64,000 nucleotides of DNA from NCBI GenBank assembly GCA_965204525.1, contig OZ241994.1:4092001-4156000 (forward strand). Reading direction: 5' to 3'. Shown piece after piece: positions 36,082 through 45,074 of this stretch (positions within the stretch are counted from its first letter, which is position 1; the number at the start of each line of letters is the position of its first letter). Under the pieces are notes generated by a model. It ran no database searches. It had not been told where the DNA came from and saw only the letters and a list, made by a program, of their open reading frames with translations. The stretch comes from Bin5 sp965204525 (GTDB lineage Bacteria > Chloroflexota > Anaerolineae > Caldilineales > Caldilineaceae). Both the position numbers and the translations under genes were made by a program.

Positions 36082-38712
36082 ATGAACGATAGATTCCTGC
36101 GTTTGGGGAAAACTCTGGCCGCCGGGCGAAGCCTCATCTGGGGAAATCCGCTGGGGGCCGGCGTTGTTTTCGCCATCGTCGTTTCGTTGCTTGTGCTTAT
36201 GTCGCTCTTACTGCGCGACGCCGATCAAGTCGCCTTGCCAACGCCCGACGGCAGATCGACCGGTGTCTCGGCGCTGCAATCGGAGCCGGCGGCTAGTACG
36301 CCCACGGCCACCCCCTCCCCCGGCGCCAACGCGCAGGCGGTCAATGTCGATGCCGCAACTGTTCCTCCTACGGCAACGGCTACAGGCAGCCCGTCACCGA
36401 CGCTGACATCGACCAGTGCGTCGACACCTTCACCGACGGTAACATCGACCGTCACGCCAACCCCGACGGCGACGGAACTCTATGTGCCGATCAGTGTCTT
36501 CCCTTCGGAAATTGAGATTGGCGCGCCTGACAATGTGACAGGGCGTGTCGTTCTGTTCCCTGCCCGTCTGCGGGCCGGTCCCTCCACGCAGGATGACGTA
36601 CTGGTGCGCCTGGGCCAGGATGTCGAGGTCACTATCGGGGGCATCATCGCCAGCGGCACCTGGGTCCTGTTGAAAGTTACCGATCCGAGAACGGAGCTGG
36701 ACGGCGAAGAAGGTTGGATGGCGGTTGAACTACTGGAGATCGACGGCGATCTGACGACGCTGCTGAACTATACCGATGAGGGCATTCGCATCCGGCCGTT
36801 CGGCTCGCGTCCGCCCGGCATCGGGATCAAGGTGACGCCACAGCCGGCTGCAGTAGCCCAGTTGGCGACGGCCGCGTTTGCTGCCACCCCGACAGCGCCG
36901 CCCACAATTACGGCGACGGCAACAGTGACGCCCGCGCCGACCGAAACTGAGATCCCAACAGCCGCACCGACGGCAACATCCACCCCAACACTGACGCCAA
37001 CGCCCACAGCGACGGCGACTCTTACGCCGACACCAACGCCGACAGCCACGGCCACCCCTACAGCGACTGCGACATTCACGCCGACTCCAGTACCGACATC
37101 TTCGCCGACAGCCACGGCCACCCCTACAGCGACTGCGACATTCACGCCGACTCCAGTACCGACATCTTCGCCGACCGCCACACGCGATTCTTCGGCGCAA
37201 GCAGCGGACTACATGCCCACGGAACTGTCCGCCGTCGTCCTGCAGCCGGCGCAGGCCCCTTCTCCTCAGACCGATGAATTTGCAGCGACCGTACTCAACG
37301 AGACCGATCCGGCCGATCTTGCAGAACTGGTATCCGTTCGCACAGACAGCGGTGAAGTCCTGCTGTTGGAAATCGATCCGGTTGAGGAACGGATTTTGTT
37401 GTGGAGCGGAATCTTTGGGGCCTCCCGGGGAGAATGGCTGGACGCCGGTCCGGAATTCCTCTGGCCGGGTTCAAGGGTCTATGTGGCAGGGCGCAAAGAT
37501 GAGGGTAGCAGCGTGGCTGTCTCCAGCATACGCGTGGTCGCTCCGCCTGAGTTCCAGCGCATAAAACGCATGGATGTGCCGACCTTTGGCGCGGCCACCA
37601 AGAGCGGCAAGGCTGTCGCACTACTGGGAAGGCGCGGCGACCCCGGAATCTTCCTCCTGCACCAGGATGGTGTGGTGACCGTTGTACGCGAAACCGGACA
37701 GAGTGTGCTGCCCGTCTACGAAGGCGCGGAAGGATTCGTGATCCCGGATGCCAATGCGCCTTCGGACCAAAACGGTTTCCTCTATGTGCGCGGGGACGGT
37801 ATCGGACTATCCTTCCAGGCCTATCCCTTCCACGGCGTGAGGGGAATCGTATCAGACGAGCGCGGCGATCTCTGGTGGATCGAGATGCCTCAGGTCGGGC
37901 TGGCTCAATGGCGGCTCTGGCACTACAACAGTCAGGACGGCGAAATTGTTCTGCGGGTGCAGGCTCCTACCTCGCTGTTGGGGGGAAGGGACAACACGCC
38001 AATTCAGCCGACGCTGATCGCAGCCCTGGCCGGCGCCGGAGACCTGCGATCGTTCGTAATTGATACTGCCAATCTGGATGCAGGGCGTCAGTATACCGGC
38101 CTGTACCGCGTCGATCTGAATGCAGAAGGAGAAATCGATGTCAGTCGCCTGGCGCCCGAGGGCATCTATCGCGGGCCTTTCCAGCTCAGCCCCGGCAACC
38201 GTCGTCTAGCCCATCTGGCCTATGATCCTCAGCATCCGAGCCTGACGGTCGGCTTTGTCCGCCCTGCCAACCAACTGTGGGTACGGGAAATGGCGCCCAA
38301 CGGCGCGGGAGCCCGCGGCCGTTTGAGCGCCCAAACCCAGACAAGATTCGAATTCTTCGCGCCGCAGTTGGCCTGGCGGGACGATGATCGGATTCTCCTT
38401 GCCCGCAGCCGTTTTTCACCCCAGGGCGTCTTTTCGCTGGAGATATTCGGTATCACCCAGGTGGACCTGCGGGAAACGGGTTCCGCAGCCCGCTCTTCCT
38501 ATCTTTACCCGCTGGGGGATGTGGTGGGGGACTACGCCGCCTGCGTCGACGGTTCGGTTCTAATCACCGTGCGGTCGGGCAATCGGGTTCCCCGGCTGGA
38601 GGAATGGACAGGTGAAGGGCGGCCCCAGATGCGAGGCCAGCTGCCGGGATACTATGACCGCATCTTCCTCTGCTGGCAGCGCTACTCCGGTCCTGTTCGG
38701 ATTCGCCGGTGA
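36082..38712 (+). CDS. Large membrane-anchored surface protein with SH3-like domain and TPTATA linkers
   Basis: An 876-residue protein of unknown function. One N-terminal membrane helix (about 26-47) is followed by a Thr/Pro-rich linker. An SH3-like domain (RLRAGPSTQDDVLVRLGQDV to GWMAVELLEID) comes next, then a second long TPTPTATA linker at about 268-372 containing two 22-residue repeats. The C-terminal 500 residues look like an extracellular beta-propeller-like sensor or binding domain, with blades such as FLYVRGDGIGLSF and DLWWIEMPQVGLAQWRLW. The ATG at 36082 is used; a GTG at 36073 is possible. Its stop overlaps the next start (TGATG). Confidence 0.7.
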   Translation: MNDRFLRLGKTLAAGRSLIWGNPLGAGVVFAIVVSLLVLMSLLLRDADQVALPTPDGRSTGVSALQSEPAASTPTATPSPGANAQAVNVDAATVPPTATATGSPSPTLTSTSASTPSPTVTSTVTPTPTATELYVPISVFPSEIEIGAPDNVTGRVVLFPARLRAGPSTQDDVLVRLGQDVEVTIGGIIASGTWVLLKVTDPRTELDGEEGWMAVELLEIDGDLTTLLNYTDEGIRIRPFGSRPPGIGIKVTPQPAAVAQLATAAFAATPTAPPTITATATVTPAPTETEIPTAAPTATSTPTLTPTPTATATLTPTPTPTATATPTATATFTPTPVPTSSPTATATPTATATFTPTPVPTSSPTATRDSSAQAADYMPTELSAVVLQPAQAPSPQTDEFAATVLNETDPADLAELVSVRTDSGEVLLLEIDPVEERILLWSGIFGASRGEWLDAGPEFLWPGSRVYVAGRKDEGSSVAVSSIRVVAPPEFQRIKRMDVPTFGAATKSGKAVALLGRRGDPGIFLLHQDGVVTVVRETGQSVLPVYEGAEGFVIPDANAPSDQNGFLYVRGDGIGLSFQAYPFHGVRGIVSDERGDLWWIEMPQVGLAQWRLWHYNSQDGEIVLRVQAPTSLLGGRDNTPIQPTLIAALAGAGDLRSFVIDTANLDAGRQYTGLYRVDLNAEGEIDVSRLAPEGIYRGPFQLSPGNRRLAHLAYDPQHPSLTVGFVRPANQLWVREMAPNGAGARGRLSAQTQTRFEFFAPQLAWRDDDRILLARSRFSPQGVFSLEIFGITQVDLRETGSAARSSYLYPLGDVVGDYAACVDGSVLITVRSGNRVPRLEEWTGEGRPQMRGQLPGYYDRIFLCWQRYSGPVRIRR
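37041..37172 (+). repeat. Two 66-base tandem repeats inside the Thr/Pro linker
   Basis: Two copies of a 66-base unit (37041-37106 and 37107-37172) appear identical by eye, each coding 22 residues ending in TFTPTPVPTSSP. Because 66 is a multiple of three, gain or loss of units keeps the frame, so the linker length can vary by slippage or recombination. Confidence 0.9.
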
Positions 38713-39515
38713 TGCGTGGTCTGTGGCCGGTAGCAACGGCAATTTGGCCTGAAGGCCTGATACATTTCGCTGGCACCACTCATCTGATCCTGGGGATTGT
38801 CGGCGTCATTCTGGGCGCCTTGCTGGTGATCTGGTGGACCCAGCAGACGGGCCGCTGGTACGCCGTCTTTGCCAGCACGCTTCTGTTCAGCATGCTGTTG
38901 AACGTGGCGGCCTTTTACGTATTCGTCGTCCCGCCCTACAGCGCCGGATGCATTGACCTCTGCCCTGGCCGAATCGGTTTCCCCCTCCCCTTCGCCACAC
39001 TTTCTTCCGCCGGAACGGTTCAGATCTATATCGGCGATTTTCTCCTGAACCTGCTACTGCTGTGGCTGTTGTTGTTCGGGGGTGTGGTTGTCTGGCGAAT
39101 TCTGAGCGAGGCCATCCAGCTAAGAGAGAGGGGAGTTCGTTTTCGGCTGCTGTCTTTTGTGACGTTCGTCCTTCTGTCCTGGGGTCTTCTGCCCCGCTAC
39201 TTCAGTCCTCCAGCCGCCAATGTAACAGGCGATGAATTGCGTCTTTCGGTCAATGCCCGCCGCGCCGCCGAATCAACCTACGGAGTAACCGGACTGTGGG
39301 TCCATCGCCTGGCCCTGGAGGACATTCGTTACGTTCCCGTGGAGGCGCCTGATATCTTCGGCGACATCGACAAGCCGCAGGCACAGGTCTGCCTGCGAGG
39401 GTATACCTACTTCTATCTTCCTTGGCGCCGCTACCGGGTGAAACTCGACCAGACAGGAGTCACCCCTCTGAATTTTGAGGAGCTGTCTTTGACCGGAAGC
39501 TGCTGGCTGCCCTGA
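38712..39515 (+). CDS. Polytopic membrane protein of unknown function
   Basis: A 267-residue protein with about four hydrophobic segments (about 12-33, 43-66, 105-128, 142-160). A roughly 100-residue C-terminal domain follows, with no recognised motif, and contains several cysteines. The ATG overlaps the stop of the upstream 876-residue gene by one base (TGATG), so translation is probably coupled and the products may form one complex. A GTG one codon earlier is possible. No family was recognised. Confidence 0.7.
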   Translation: MRGLWPVATAIWPEGLIHFAGTTHLILGIVGVILGALLVIWWTQQTGRWYAVFASTLLFSMLLNVAAFYVFVVPPYSAGCIDLCPGRIGFPLPFATLSSAGTVQIYIGDFLLNLLLLWLLLFGGVVVWRILSEAIQLRERGVRFRLLSFVTFVLLSWGLLPRYFSPPAANVTGDELRLSVNARRAAESTYGVTGLWVHRLALEDIRYVPVEAPDIFGDIDKPQAQVCLRGYTYFYLPWRRYRVKLDQTGVTPLNFEELSLTGSCWLP

Positions 39516-39571
39516 AAGCCGGCGTCCGGCAGCCAGCGAATCCGCTGACCACCGGCCACTGGCCGCTGAAC

Positions 39572-40870
39572 TTAGCTCGGGCTGTATAGCTCCGTAGCCG
39601 GGAAGAAAGCCGCCCACGCAAACCAGAAGTGATCGAAATGGAGGATCGGGGTCAACTTTTCTCCCGCCAGGGGACCTTCGACGGCCTCTCCCAGAATGTC
39701 CCAGGTGCTGCCTGTTTCGGCGTCACTGAAAGTGCCATCCTCGTTGGGAGAAAAAGTCAGGAGCTGATCCCCGACCTGGCGTTCGTAGACTGCTACGGCG
39801 CCGATGTCGCGGCCTTTGCTGATCACGGAACTATCCAGCGCGCTGGCCAGCCCCGCTTTGTGGAAAATAGCAAGCTCAACCCCGCCGAACGAGTCATGAA
39901 CCACGCCGGCCTCCTCCAGCGTCTGGAAAGGATAGGCGATGGCCTCCGTCTCCGTCGTCAGACCGAGAACACGCTCGGCCGGCGCCAGGCGGGAATCCGG
40001 TGTGCCCTGGAAGAGGAAGGGCCGGGATGTGCTGTCGTACCCCACATAAGGGTTGTATCCGTAGTTGCGGGGCATGTTTGGCCGTGCCAGCACTTCTCCA
40101 TCCGGATGAGCGTCTTTGAAATCCTTCCAGGAGAGGACCTGGCTGGTCAGGAATCTCAACTGCTCGCCGGCATACTTGCCGACGATGCCTTCCCCTGTGA
40201 ACTGTTGCCACCAAGTCTCCGTCTGACGGTCGTACATGATCAGATCACTGTTGCGCAACCGCCCGGTTGTGCCGAAATCGAGAATTTGGCCGTCAAAGTT
40301 GCGGTCAAAGGCGATGCTGGCATTGCACAACGGGCAGAAGGTGATCGAGACCGGCTGGCCGTCGACTTCATCGTTCACAATCTCGTGCCAGATCAGGATG
40401 CTCAGTGGGTAGGCGCGGGACACGTCGCCGTGGCTGAACAGGATCACCGGGTCCACGTCTTCCAGCCACTCATCCCCCGCAGCTAGCGACTCAAACTCCG
40501 GGCTGTCGACCGCTGGAATACCGTCCTTGGGCGGGCCGCCGGAAAGGATCGAATCCCACTCCACCGTCCTTCGCGAAAAATCGGTAGAGAATCCGCGCGT
40601 GCGGAACGGAGGCGGCACACCGTCCGTGATCAGTTCACCGCTCAGTTGCGGCACGCCGGCGTTGACGCTGGCGGTCGCCTGCGCGCCGGTGTCGCCGCTG
40701 TCTGTGTCGCCGTTGTCCGCATCGGCCGTCACCGCCTCGCTACTGTCGGATTCCGCCGCTGCTGCGGGCGGCGCCGGCGCTTCATCCGATGTAATCGGAA
40801 CGCAGGCCAGCAGAATGATCGTAGCGATCATGAGCAGGCCGCCTAGCTGAATCCATCTATTCCTCAACAT
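39572..40870 (-). CDS. DUF3179-domain lipoprotein
   Basis: A 432-residue exported lipoprotein. The N-terminus has a hydrophobic signal ending LLAC (about 22), followed by an Ala/Asp/Ser-rich linker. The DUF3179 core is clear: DGIPAVDSPEF, RAYPLSILIWHEIVND, ITFCPLCNASIAFDR, LRNSDLIMYDRQTETWWQQF and LSWKDFKDAHPDGEVL. The CPLC pair could bind metal or form a disulfide. The domain's biochemical role is unknown. It reads towards the preceding membrane gene and away from the small-protein cassette at 41.1 kb. Confidence 0.9.
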   Translation of the reverse strand: MLRNRWIQLGGLLMIATIILLACVPITSDEAPAPPAAAAESDSSEAVTADADNGDTDSGDTGAQATASVNAGVPQLSGELITDGVPPPFRTRGFSTDFSRRTVEWDSILSGGPPKDGIPAVDSPEFESLAAGDEWLEDVDPVILFSHGDVSRAYPLSILIWHEIVNDEVDGQPVSITFCPLCNASIAFDRNFDGQILDFGTTGRLRNSDLIMYDRQTETWWQQFTGEGIVGKYAGEQLRFLTSQVLSWKDFKDAHPDGEVLARPNMPRNYGYNPYVGYDSTSRPFLFQGTPDSRLAPAERVLGLTTETEAIAYPFQTLEEAGVVHDSFGGVELAIFHKAGLASALDSSVISKGRDIGAVAVYERQVGDQLLTFSPNEDGTFSDAETGSTWDILGEAVEGPLAGEKLTPILHFDHFWFAWAAFFPATELYSPS

Positions 40871-41141
40871 GGGATACCCCCCTTAGGGTGAAAGCACTGG
40901 TCGCCTGTGGTTGGACAACCATGAACTGCGGATTGGTCGCGCCACTGCGCACCAAAGTACTGTAATTTCGTCTGCACTTTGTCTGCAGGCAACTCACCTG
41001 CCGCACATACGACAATTATGCCGCAGCAGGAGGCCCTGTGCTGTAGTGAGGCTTACGCTGCCGTCACCTGTTGTGACGGCTCGTACAATACTCGTCAAAG
41101 CCGCCGCGCCGTGCAACCGCTACCAAAATTGAAACTGGGTC

Positions 41142-41170
41142 TTGACAGGACAGAACAGTTGTGCTATTCT
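41142..41170 (+). promoter_or_regulatory. Strong sigma-70-type promoter of small-protein cassette copy 1
   Basis: A perfect -35 TTGACA (41142-41147), an ideal 17-base spacer and the -10 TATTCT (41165-41170) lie 53 bases before the ATG at 41224. The second cassette at 50.5 kb has the same architecture. Confidence 0.85.
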
Positions 41171-41223
41171 GAATCTACGAGATCAAATCCAGCCGGCCAG
41201 GCAGGAACCCAGGAGGAAAGATC

Positions 41224-41388
41224 ATGGCGAAGGACATCAAGAGGATGACGCGGATCGAGTTGGAATCTGAGTTGGTTGCCGAACGGGCCGCGACGCGTCG
41301 GAGCAACATGATCATCCTGATGATGACCGTGCTCGCCGCGCTGGGGTTCATGCTCATGGCCGGTACAGTCGCGCCGGTAATCGGTTGA
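41224..41388 (+). CDS. 54-residue single-helix membrane protein, cassette copy 1
   Basis: A small protein of unknown function. A charged N-terminal half (about 1-27, rich in Lys, Arg and Glu) precedes one hydrophobic helix (about 29-50) rich in Met and Leu and ending GTVAPVIG. AGGAGG lies seven bases before the ATG and a near-consensus promoter lies upstream, so expression should be high. The product is identical in all 54 residues to the copy at 50542-50706. The two genes differ at four bases, all synonymous, while the leaders differ much more, so both are under selection as proteins. I know no matching family. Confidence 0.82.
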   Translation: MAKDIKRMTRIELESELVAERAATRRSNMIILMMTVLAALGFMLMAGTVAPVIG

Positions 41389-41491
41389 GGCCGCAGACGC
41401 ATATTCGCGGCGCGAAAGAGGAGAAACCCGTATCTGCAATCGTCAATACGGGGCGACCACCAGTTTCCTCTCGCCAGGAATATAAGAAAGT

Positions 41492-42643
41492 TCAGTAATT
41501 TGTTCTTCTTACCCCCCTTTTTCCCAGAACGGCCTCCACTCGTTCCGCCACAATGCGCTCCTCGTTGGGGAGTAAGGTATGTGGCGCAATGACAATACCA
41601 TCCCGGGACGTTGAAACGTATATGCCCGGCTCGCCTTCGAGCAGTTCCGAGACCACTTCCTCTTTTGTCACAGAAATGACATTGTTGTCCCATTCCACCA
41701 CAGTCACTGGGACAATTTCTGGACTAACTTGCACGCCGGCGAAATCCTTGGGGAATCCAGAGCGTACGGTCACATCCGGCAGATCGGACAAGGATTCCAC
41801 AATGTAGTTTGTTCGTAAATGCCAGCCTTCCAATTCCCTACGCTCAAACTCAGGATCAGAAAACAGTTCAACCGCTGTCACCAACCCGATGATCTCTTCC
41901 TTACCGACTTTACACGGCCTGCCTACCCCGTGATATGGACTTCCATTCATCGCACATGCCTCTACCAGATCCTTCCTACCCAAGATCAGGCCGGAAGACT
42001 GTGGGCCTCGGATTCCTTTGCCGCCGCTGAAAATGGTCAGGTCCGCTCCCATATCACTGTACTGCTTTAGAATCGAAAAGGAGGGAAACTCTGCCGCCGC
42101 ATCCACGACAACCGGTACCCCTTTCTTATGGGAAATCCTGATCACCTCTTCGAGCGGCAGGTCCGAAGGCGGGCTGTACGCGACAAAGTGAATCACTGCC
42201 GCTGTCTGCTCGTTAATGGCAGCCTCTAGATGCCAAGGATAGGTCGTGTTAGCAAGCCCGATCTCGACGAGGTTCGCCCCAGCCTCCCTTACCATCAATT
42301 CATAAAAGTTTCTCTGCATTACCTGCATAATGACTTCGTTCTTCATTCCTTTGGTGTCTGGCAGCTGGTGAACCTTGGCCCAATCTTTTCCCGTCATGCA
42401 GGATGCAATTGATATAAGCACACCGCCCGCAGCCCCCGAAGTAATGTAACAGGCTTCAACACCGACCAGATCTGCGATGTGCTGACCGGCTTTGGCTAAC
42501 AAATCGTTCAAGTCGACGAAGTTCCGACTGGCTTCCTGCATAGCTGCCATCACTTCGGGAGGCATAATTGATCCCCCAATGGCAGTTCCATTGCCGACAG
42601 CGTTGATCGTTGTCCTTACGCCCAGATTTGCATAGACTCCCAT
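41492..42643 (-). CDS. SelA-like PLP-dependent enzyme (aminotransferase class V fold; D-glucosaminate-6-phosphate ammonia-lyase-like)
   Basis: A 383-residue fold-type I PLP enzyme of the SelA superfamily. The N-terminus has TTINAVGNGTAIGGSIMP, and the cofactor region reads CYITSGAAGGVLI (about 65-77). VVVDAAAEFPSF carries the pyridine-contacting Asp. The Schiff-base lysine is predicted at Lys209 in FSGGKGIRGPQSSG. Relatives include DgaE-type ammonia lyases and selenocysteine synthase. No selB or tRNA-Sec is nearby, so a catabolic lyase or related reaction is more likely. It is the last gene of the minus-strand operon at 41-49 kb, with a good CAAGGAG-type site before its ATG. Confidence 0.8.
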   Translation of the reverse strand: MGVYANLGVRTTINAVGNGTAIGGSIMPPEVMAAMQEASRNFVDLNDLLAKAGQHIADLVGVEACYITSGAAGGVLISIASCMTGKDWAKVHQLPDTKGMKNEVIMQVMQRNFYELMVREAGANLVEIGLANTTYPWHLEAAINEQTAAVIHFVAYSPPSDLPLEEVIRISHKKGVPVVVDAAAEFPSFSILKQYSDMGADLTIFSGGKGIRGPQSSGLILGRKDLVEACAMNGSPYHGVGRPCKVGKEEIIGLVTAVELFSDPEFERRELEGWHLRTNYIVESLSDLPDVTVRSGFPKDFAGVQVSPEIVPVTVVEWDNNVISVTKEEVVSELLEGEPGIYVSTSRDGIVIAPHTLLPNEERIVAERVEAVLGKRGVRRTNY

Positions 42644-42930
42644 GGTAGAGATCTCCTTGTCTTACACACCTTGCCCATCGGATCGCATTTAAATTGGCTC
42701 AAGCACTACTTGGCCGTCCTTCGGCGCGGCCCACATATTAAGAGGGAGTTTTCAGCGGATTTTGCTCTATGCCAGACCAGCCGCTTCTGCTGTGCAGCCA
42801 CAGGCGGCCGCGACAGGGCTTGAAATAGGCAATCACACTGACCGGCACAACGCGCCCGATGGACATGCCGGCCATCGGGTCCGCCTCCTAGCATTCATTT
42901 CACTGTCTTGATATGGTGGCCAAACAAGCG

Positions 42931-43968
42931 TTACCAGTGAATGCGCCATTTGAGAATGTGGTGACCCGCCTGAAAGTAGATCAGACTCTCATCGGCCTTA
43001 CTTACAGCGACGGCATGGTGCCGCCCCCCACCGTGCACAAAGAGCCCGCCGGCATCTTCATTGGTGATCTTTAGCAGCAGGCTGCCGTCTTTGTCCAGCA
43101 CCCAAAGCATGCGATGCTCCGGTCCGACTGGCGGAACGTGTAGGCCGGCCAGGTCCGGAACCATATGATAATCGGCGATGTATATATTCTCCTGACTGTC
43201 AATGCTGATTCCTTTTGGCTCCCATATGATGCCTTTGCCCATCAAACGAATGAAGCGGCCCTCTTTGTCAAAAACCTGAATTCGACCATTATCGGAATCG
43301 GCAATGTAGAGATGTCCACTGTTTTTGCCGATTGCGATTCCGTAAGGCCCCTCAGGCACAGTGCTTCCTCGGTGATCGTGACCATAGCGACCTCGTAAGG
43401 GTATCGCACCGGCAAACTGTCCTGGTCCAGTGCCATATTCCCCCCAGGACATGAGAAAATGACCTTGGGCATCAAACTTCTGCACGCGGTTATTTCCACC
43501 CAGGAGTGTATGCGTATCCGTGACGTAGATAAACCCCTCTTCATCAACGGCCACACCGTTCGGCCCTGAAGGACCTCCAAACTGTCCTGGACCATTGCCC
43601 TGGCTGCCAAACAGCATCAGGAAGTTTCCGTGGGCATCAAACTTCTGCACGCGGCAATTCTGGCTATCTCCCACAAAAAGATTATCCTCGTGGTCGACAT
43701 GCACAGGTCGATGCATCTGGAACTCGCCAGGCGCTGAGCCCGGCCGAGGCCGAGACTTATGGGCGCCCACGTTATGAACACCGCCTATCTTGAATATGAG
43801 ATTGCCTTCAGGGTCAATCTTCTGCACGCGATGATTTGCCTCATCAGCAACATAGATGTTCCCCTGGCTATCTGAAGCCAGCCCCTCCGGGTTATCGAAC
43901 TCTACATCTCCCCAGCCCGTTTCGAAGGGACCCCAGACTGCCAACAGTTCTTTTCTTGGTTCATTCAT
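42931..43968 (-). CDS. NHL-repeat six-bladed propeller protein, copy 1
   Basis: A 345-residue protein built of NHL-type blades, each with the pattern GNIYVADxxNHRVQKID. Examples are EGLASDSQGNIYVADEANHR and EEGFIYVTDTHTLLGGNNRV. There is no signal peptide, so it should be cytoplasmic, unlike many secreted NHL proteins. The start at 43968 (MNEPRKELLAVWG) is chosen because AAGGGGG lies just upstream and the sequence parallels its paralogue MNQPQVELLATWG. The gene lies 14 bases after the paralogue. Function is unknown; related propellers include lyases, lactonases and protein-binding scaffolds. Confidence 0.82.
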   Translation of the reverse strand: MNEPRKELLAVWGPFETGWGDVEFDNPEGLASDSQGNIYVADEANHRVQKIDPEGNLIFKIGGVHNVGAHKSRPRPGSAPGEFQMHRPVHVDHEDNLFVGDSQNCRVQKFDAHGNFLMLFGSQGNGPGQFGGPSGPNGVAVDEEGFIYVTDTHTLLGGNNRVQKFDAQGHFLMSWGEYGTGPGQFAGAIPLRGRYGHDHRGSTVPEGPYGIAIGKNSGHLYIADSDNGRIQVFDKEGRFIRLMGKGIIWEPKGISIDSQENIYIADYHMVPDLAGLHVPPVGPEHRMLWVLDKDGSLLLKITNEDAGGLFVHGGGRHHAVAVSKADESLIYFQAGHHILKWRIHW

Positions 43969-43982
43969 GGTTGAGACCCCCT

Positions 43983-45074
43983 TCACCACTCTACACGGTA
44001 CTTGAAGATCAGGTTTTCACCCTGGACATATAATATGCTGTCGTCCGCTTTGGAGACGGACAGCCCATACCCGTGTCGATGTAGGCCGGCCCCATAGTGA
44101 TGCACCATCTGATCATGCGCTTCCACAGTGCCGATCTGTCCAATCAGCTGTTTTGATCCAGCGTCGAAGACCCATATCCACCGGCTTTCCCCGACTACCC
44201 GCCAATTCAGCGGGTCGGTCAAATTGTAGGTTTCCATCGGTGGTTCGTGCTTGTGCACTCCGCTCACATACAGGCGACCGTTGCCATCCAGGGACAACTG
44301 TCGGGGTCTGAACACGATTCCTTCACCGAAACTGCCATCGCACAGCCCGATACCTCTGAAGGCAACCAGCCGGTCGTTGTCACAATCTGCGACGAAAATG
44401 TCCGCACCCCAATTGTTTCGATCACTAATGTGTTGTGCGCCGTGATTGACCACAATTCCTGCGGGTCCAATTGGGCCGGGGCCGATTCCTGGCCCAAAAT
44501 CCAATCCATACTCCCTGATAGGCACTGCTCCGCCAAACTGGCCCAATCCCGTCCCGTGGCTGCCGAACTGTGTCACGAACTGTCCATCCCGATCCAACTT
44601 CTGTACGCGGTGGTTGCCGCCGATGGCTGTATGGGAGTCACTGACCAGCAGGTACCCATTTTCATCTATAGTGATTCCCAATGGTCCCTCACCGCCGAAT
44701 TGCCCATAGCCCGGTCCCTGGCTACCGAAGATCAGCAGTTGATTTCCATCCGCATCAAATATCTGCACGCGGCAGTTGAGGCTATCGCAGACGTAAACAT
44801 TGTTTTCACTGTCGGTACAGACAGCTCGTGGGCTATTGAATTCACCCATCGCCGTTCCCGCCCAGGGCTCTCCCGCGCTGTCAACCCCCCCGAGTTTCCA
44901 GATCAAGTCACCGTTGGCATCTAGTTTCAATATGCGATGATTTCCTGTATCCGCGACAACGAGGTTCCCCGCACTATCGGTTGCCAACGCTTCAGGTTGC
45001 CGGAATTCTCTGTCTCCGCTCCCTCCTTCTGAAGTTCCCCATGTGGCTAAGAGTTCTACCTGTGGTTGGTTCAT
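43983..45074 (-). CDS. NHL-repeat six-bladed propeller protein, copy 2
   Basis: A 363-residue paralogue of the downstream NHL protein with the same order of blades. These include PEALATDSAGNLVVADTGNH, DSENNVYVCDSLNCRVQIFD and ENGYLLVSDSHTAIGGNHRV. Both proteins share a blade with 'QFG..G', a conserved 'GPxGIxxx' segment and a C-terminal 'HRHGYGLSVSKADDSILYVQ'-type ending. No signal peptide is present. The ATG at 45074 is preferred over 45080 because GAGGGA lies six bases before it. The two proteins probably arose by tandem duplication and may form a heteromer or act on related substrates. Confidence 0.82.
   Translation of the reverse strand: MNQPQVELLATWGTSEGGSGDREFRQPEALATDSAGNLVVADTGNHRILKLDANGDLIWKLGGVDSAGEPWAGTAMGEFNSPRAVCTDSENNVYVCDSLNCRVQIFDADGNQLLIFGSQGPGYGQFGGEGPLGITIDENGYLLVSDSHTAIGGNHRVQKLDRDGQFVTQFGSHGTGLGQFGGAVPIREYGLDFGPGIGPGPIGPAGIVVNHGAQHISDRNNWGADIFVADCDNDRLVAFRGIGLCDGSFGEGIVFRPRQLSLDGNGRLYVSGVHKHEPPMETYNLTDPLNWRVVGESRWIWVFDAGSKQLIGQIGTVEAHDQMVHHYGAGLHRHGYGLSVSKADDSILYVQGENLIFKYRVEW

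Larger units (their letters stand above)
41142..41390 (+). repeat. Direct repeat A: promoter-plus-gene cassette (partner 50460-50708)
   Basis: A 249-base segment repeated in the same orientation at 50460-50708, 9.3 kb away. By eye the coding part differs at 4 of 165 bases, the leader at 11 of 53 and the spacer at 4 of 17. No similarity is visible outside these bounds. Confidence 0.9.

Noticed and set aside
36900..37180. Possible CRISPR-like repeat.
   Set aside because: Repeats are contiguous, in frame and encode a Thr/Pro linker; there are no spacers and no cas genes.
36730..37200. Minus-strand Arg/Cys-rich and Val/Gly-rich frames.
   Set aside because: They are antisense readings of the Thr/Pro repeat region; low complexity comes from the repeats.
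41492..42643. Selenocysteine synthase SelA.
   Set aside because: No selB, selD or tRNA-Sec nearby, and the context is a solute uptake operon; only superfamily similarity is claimed.
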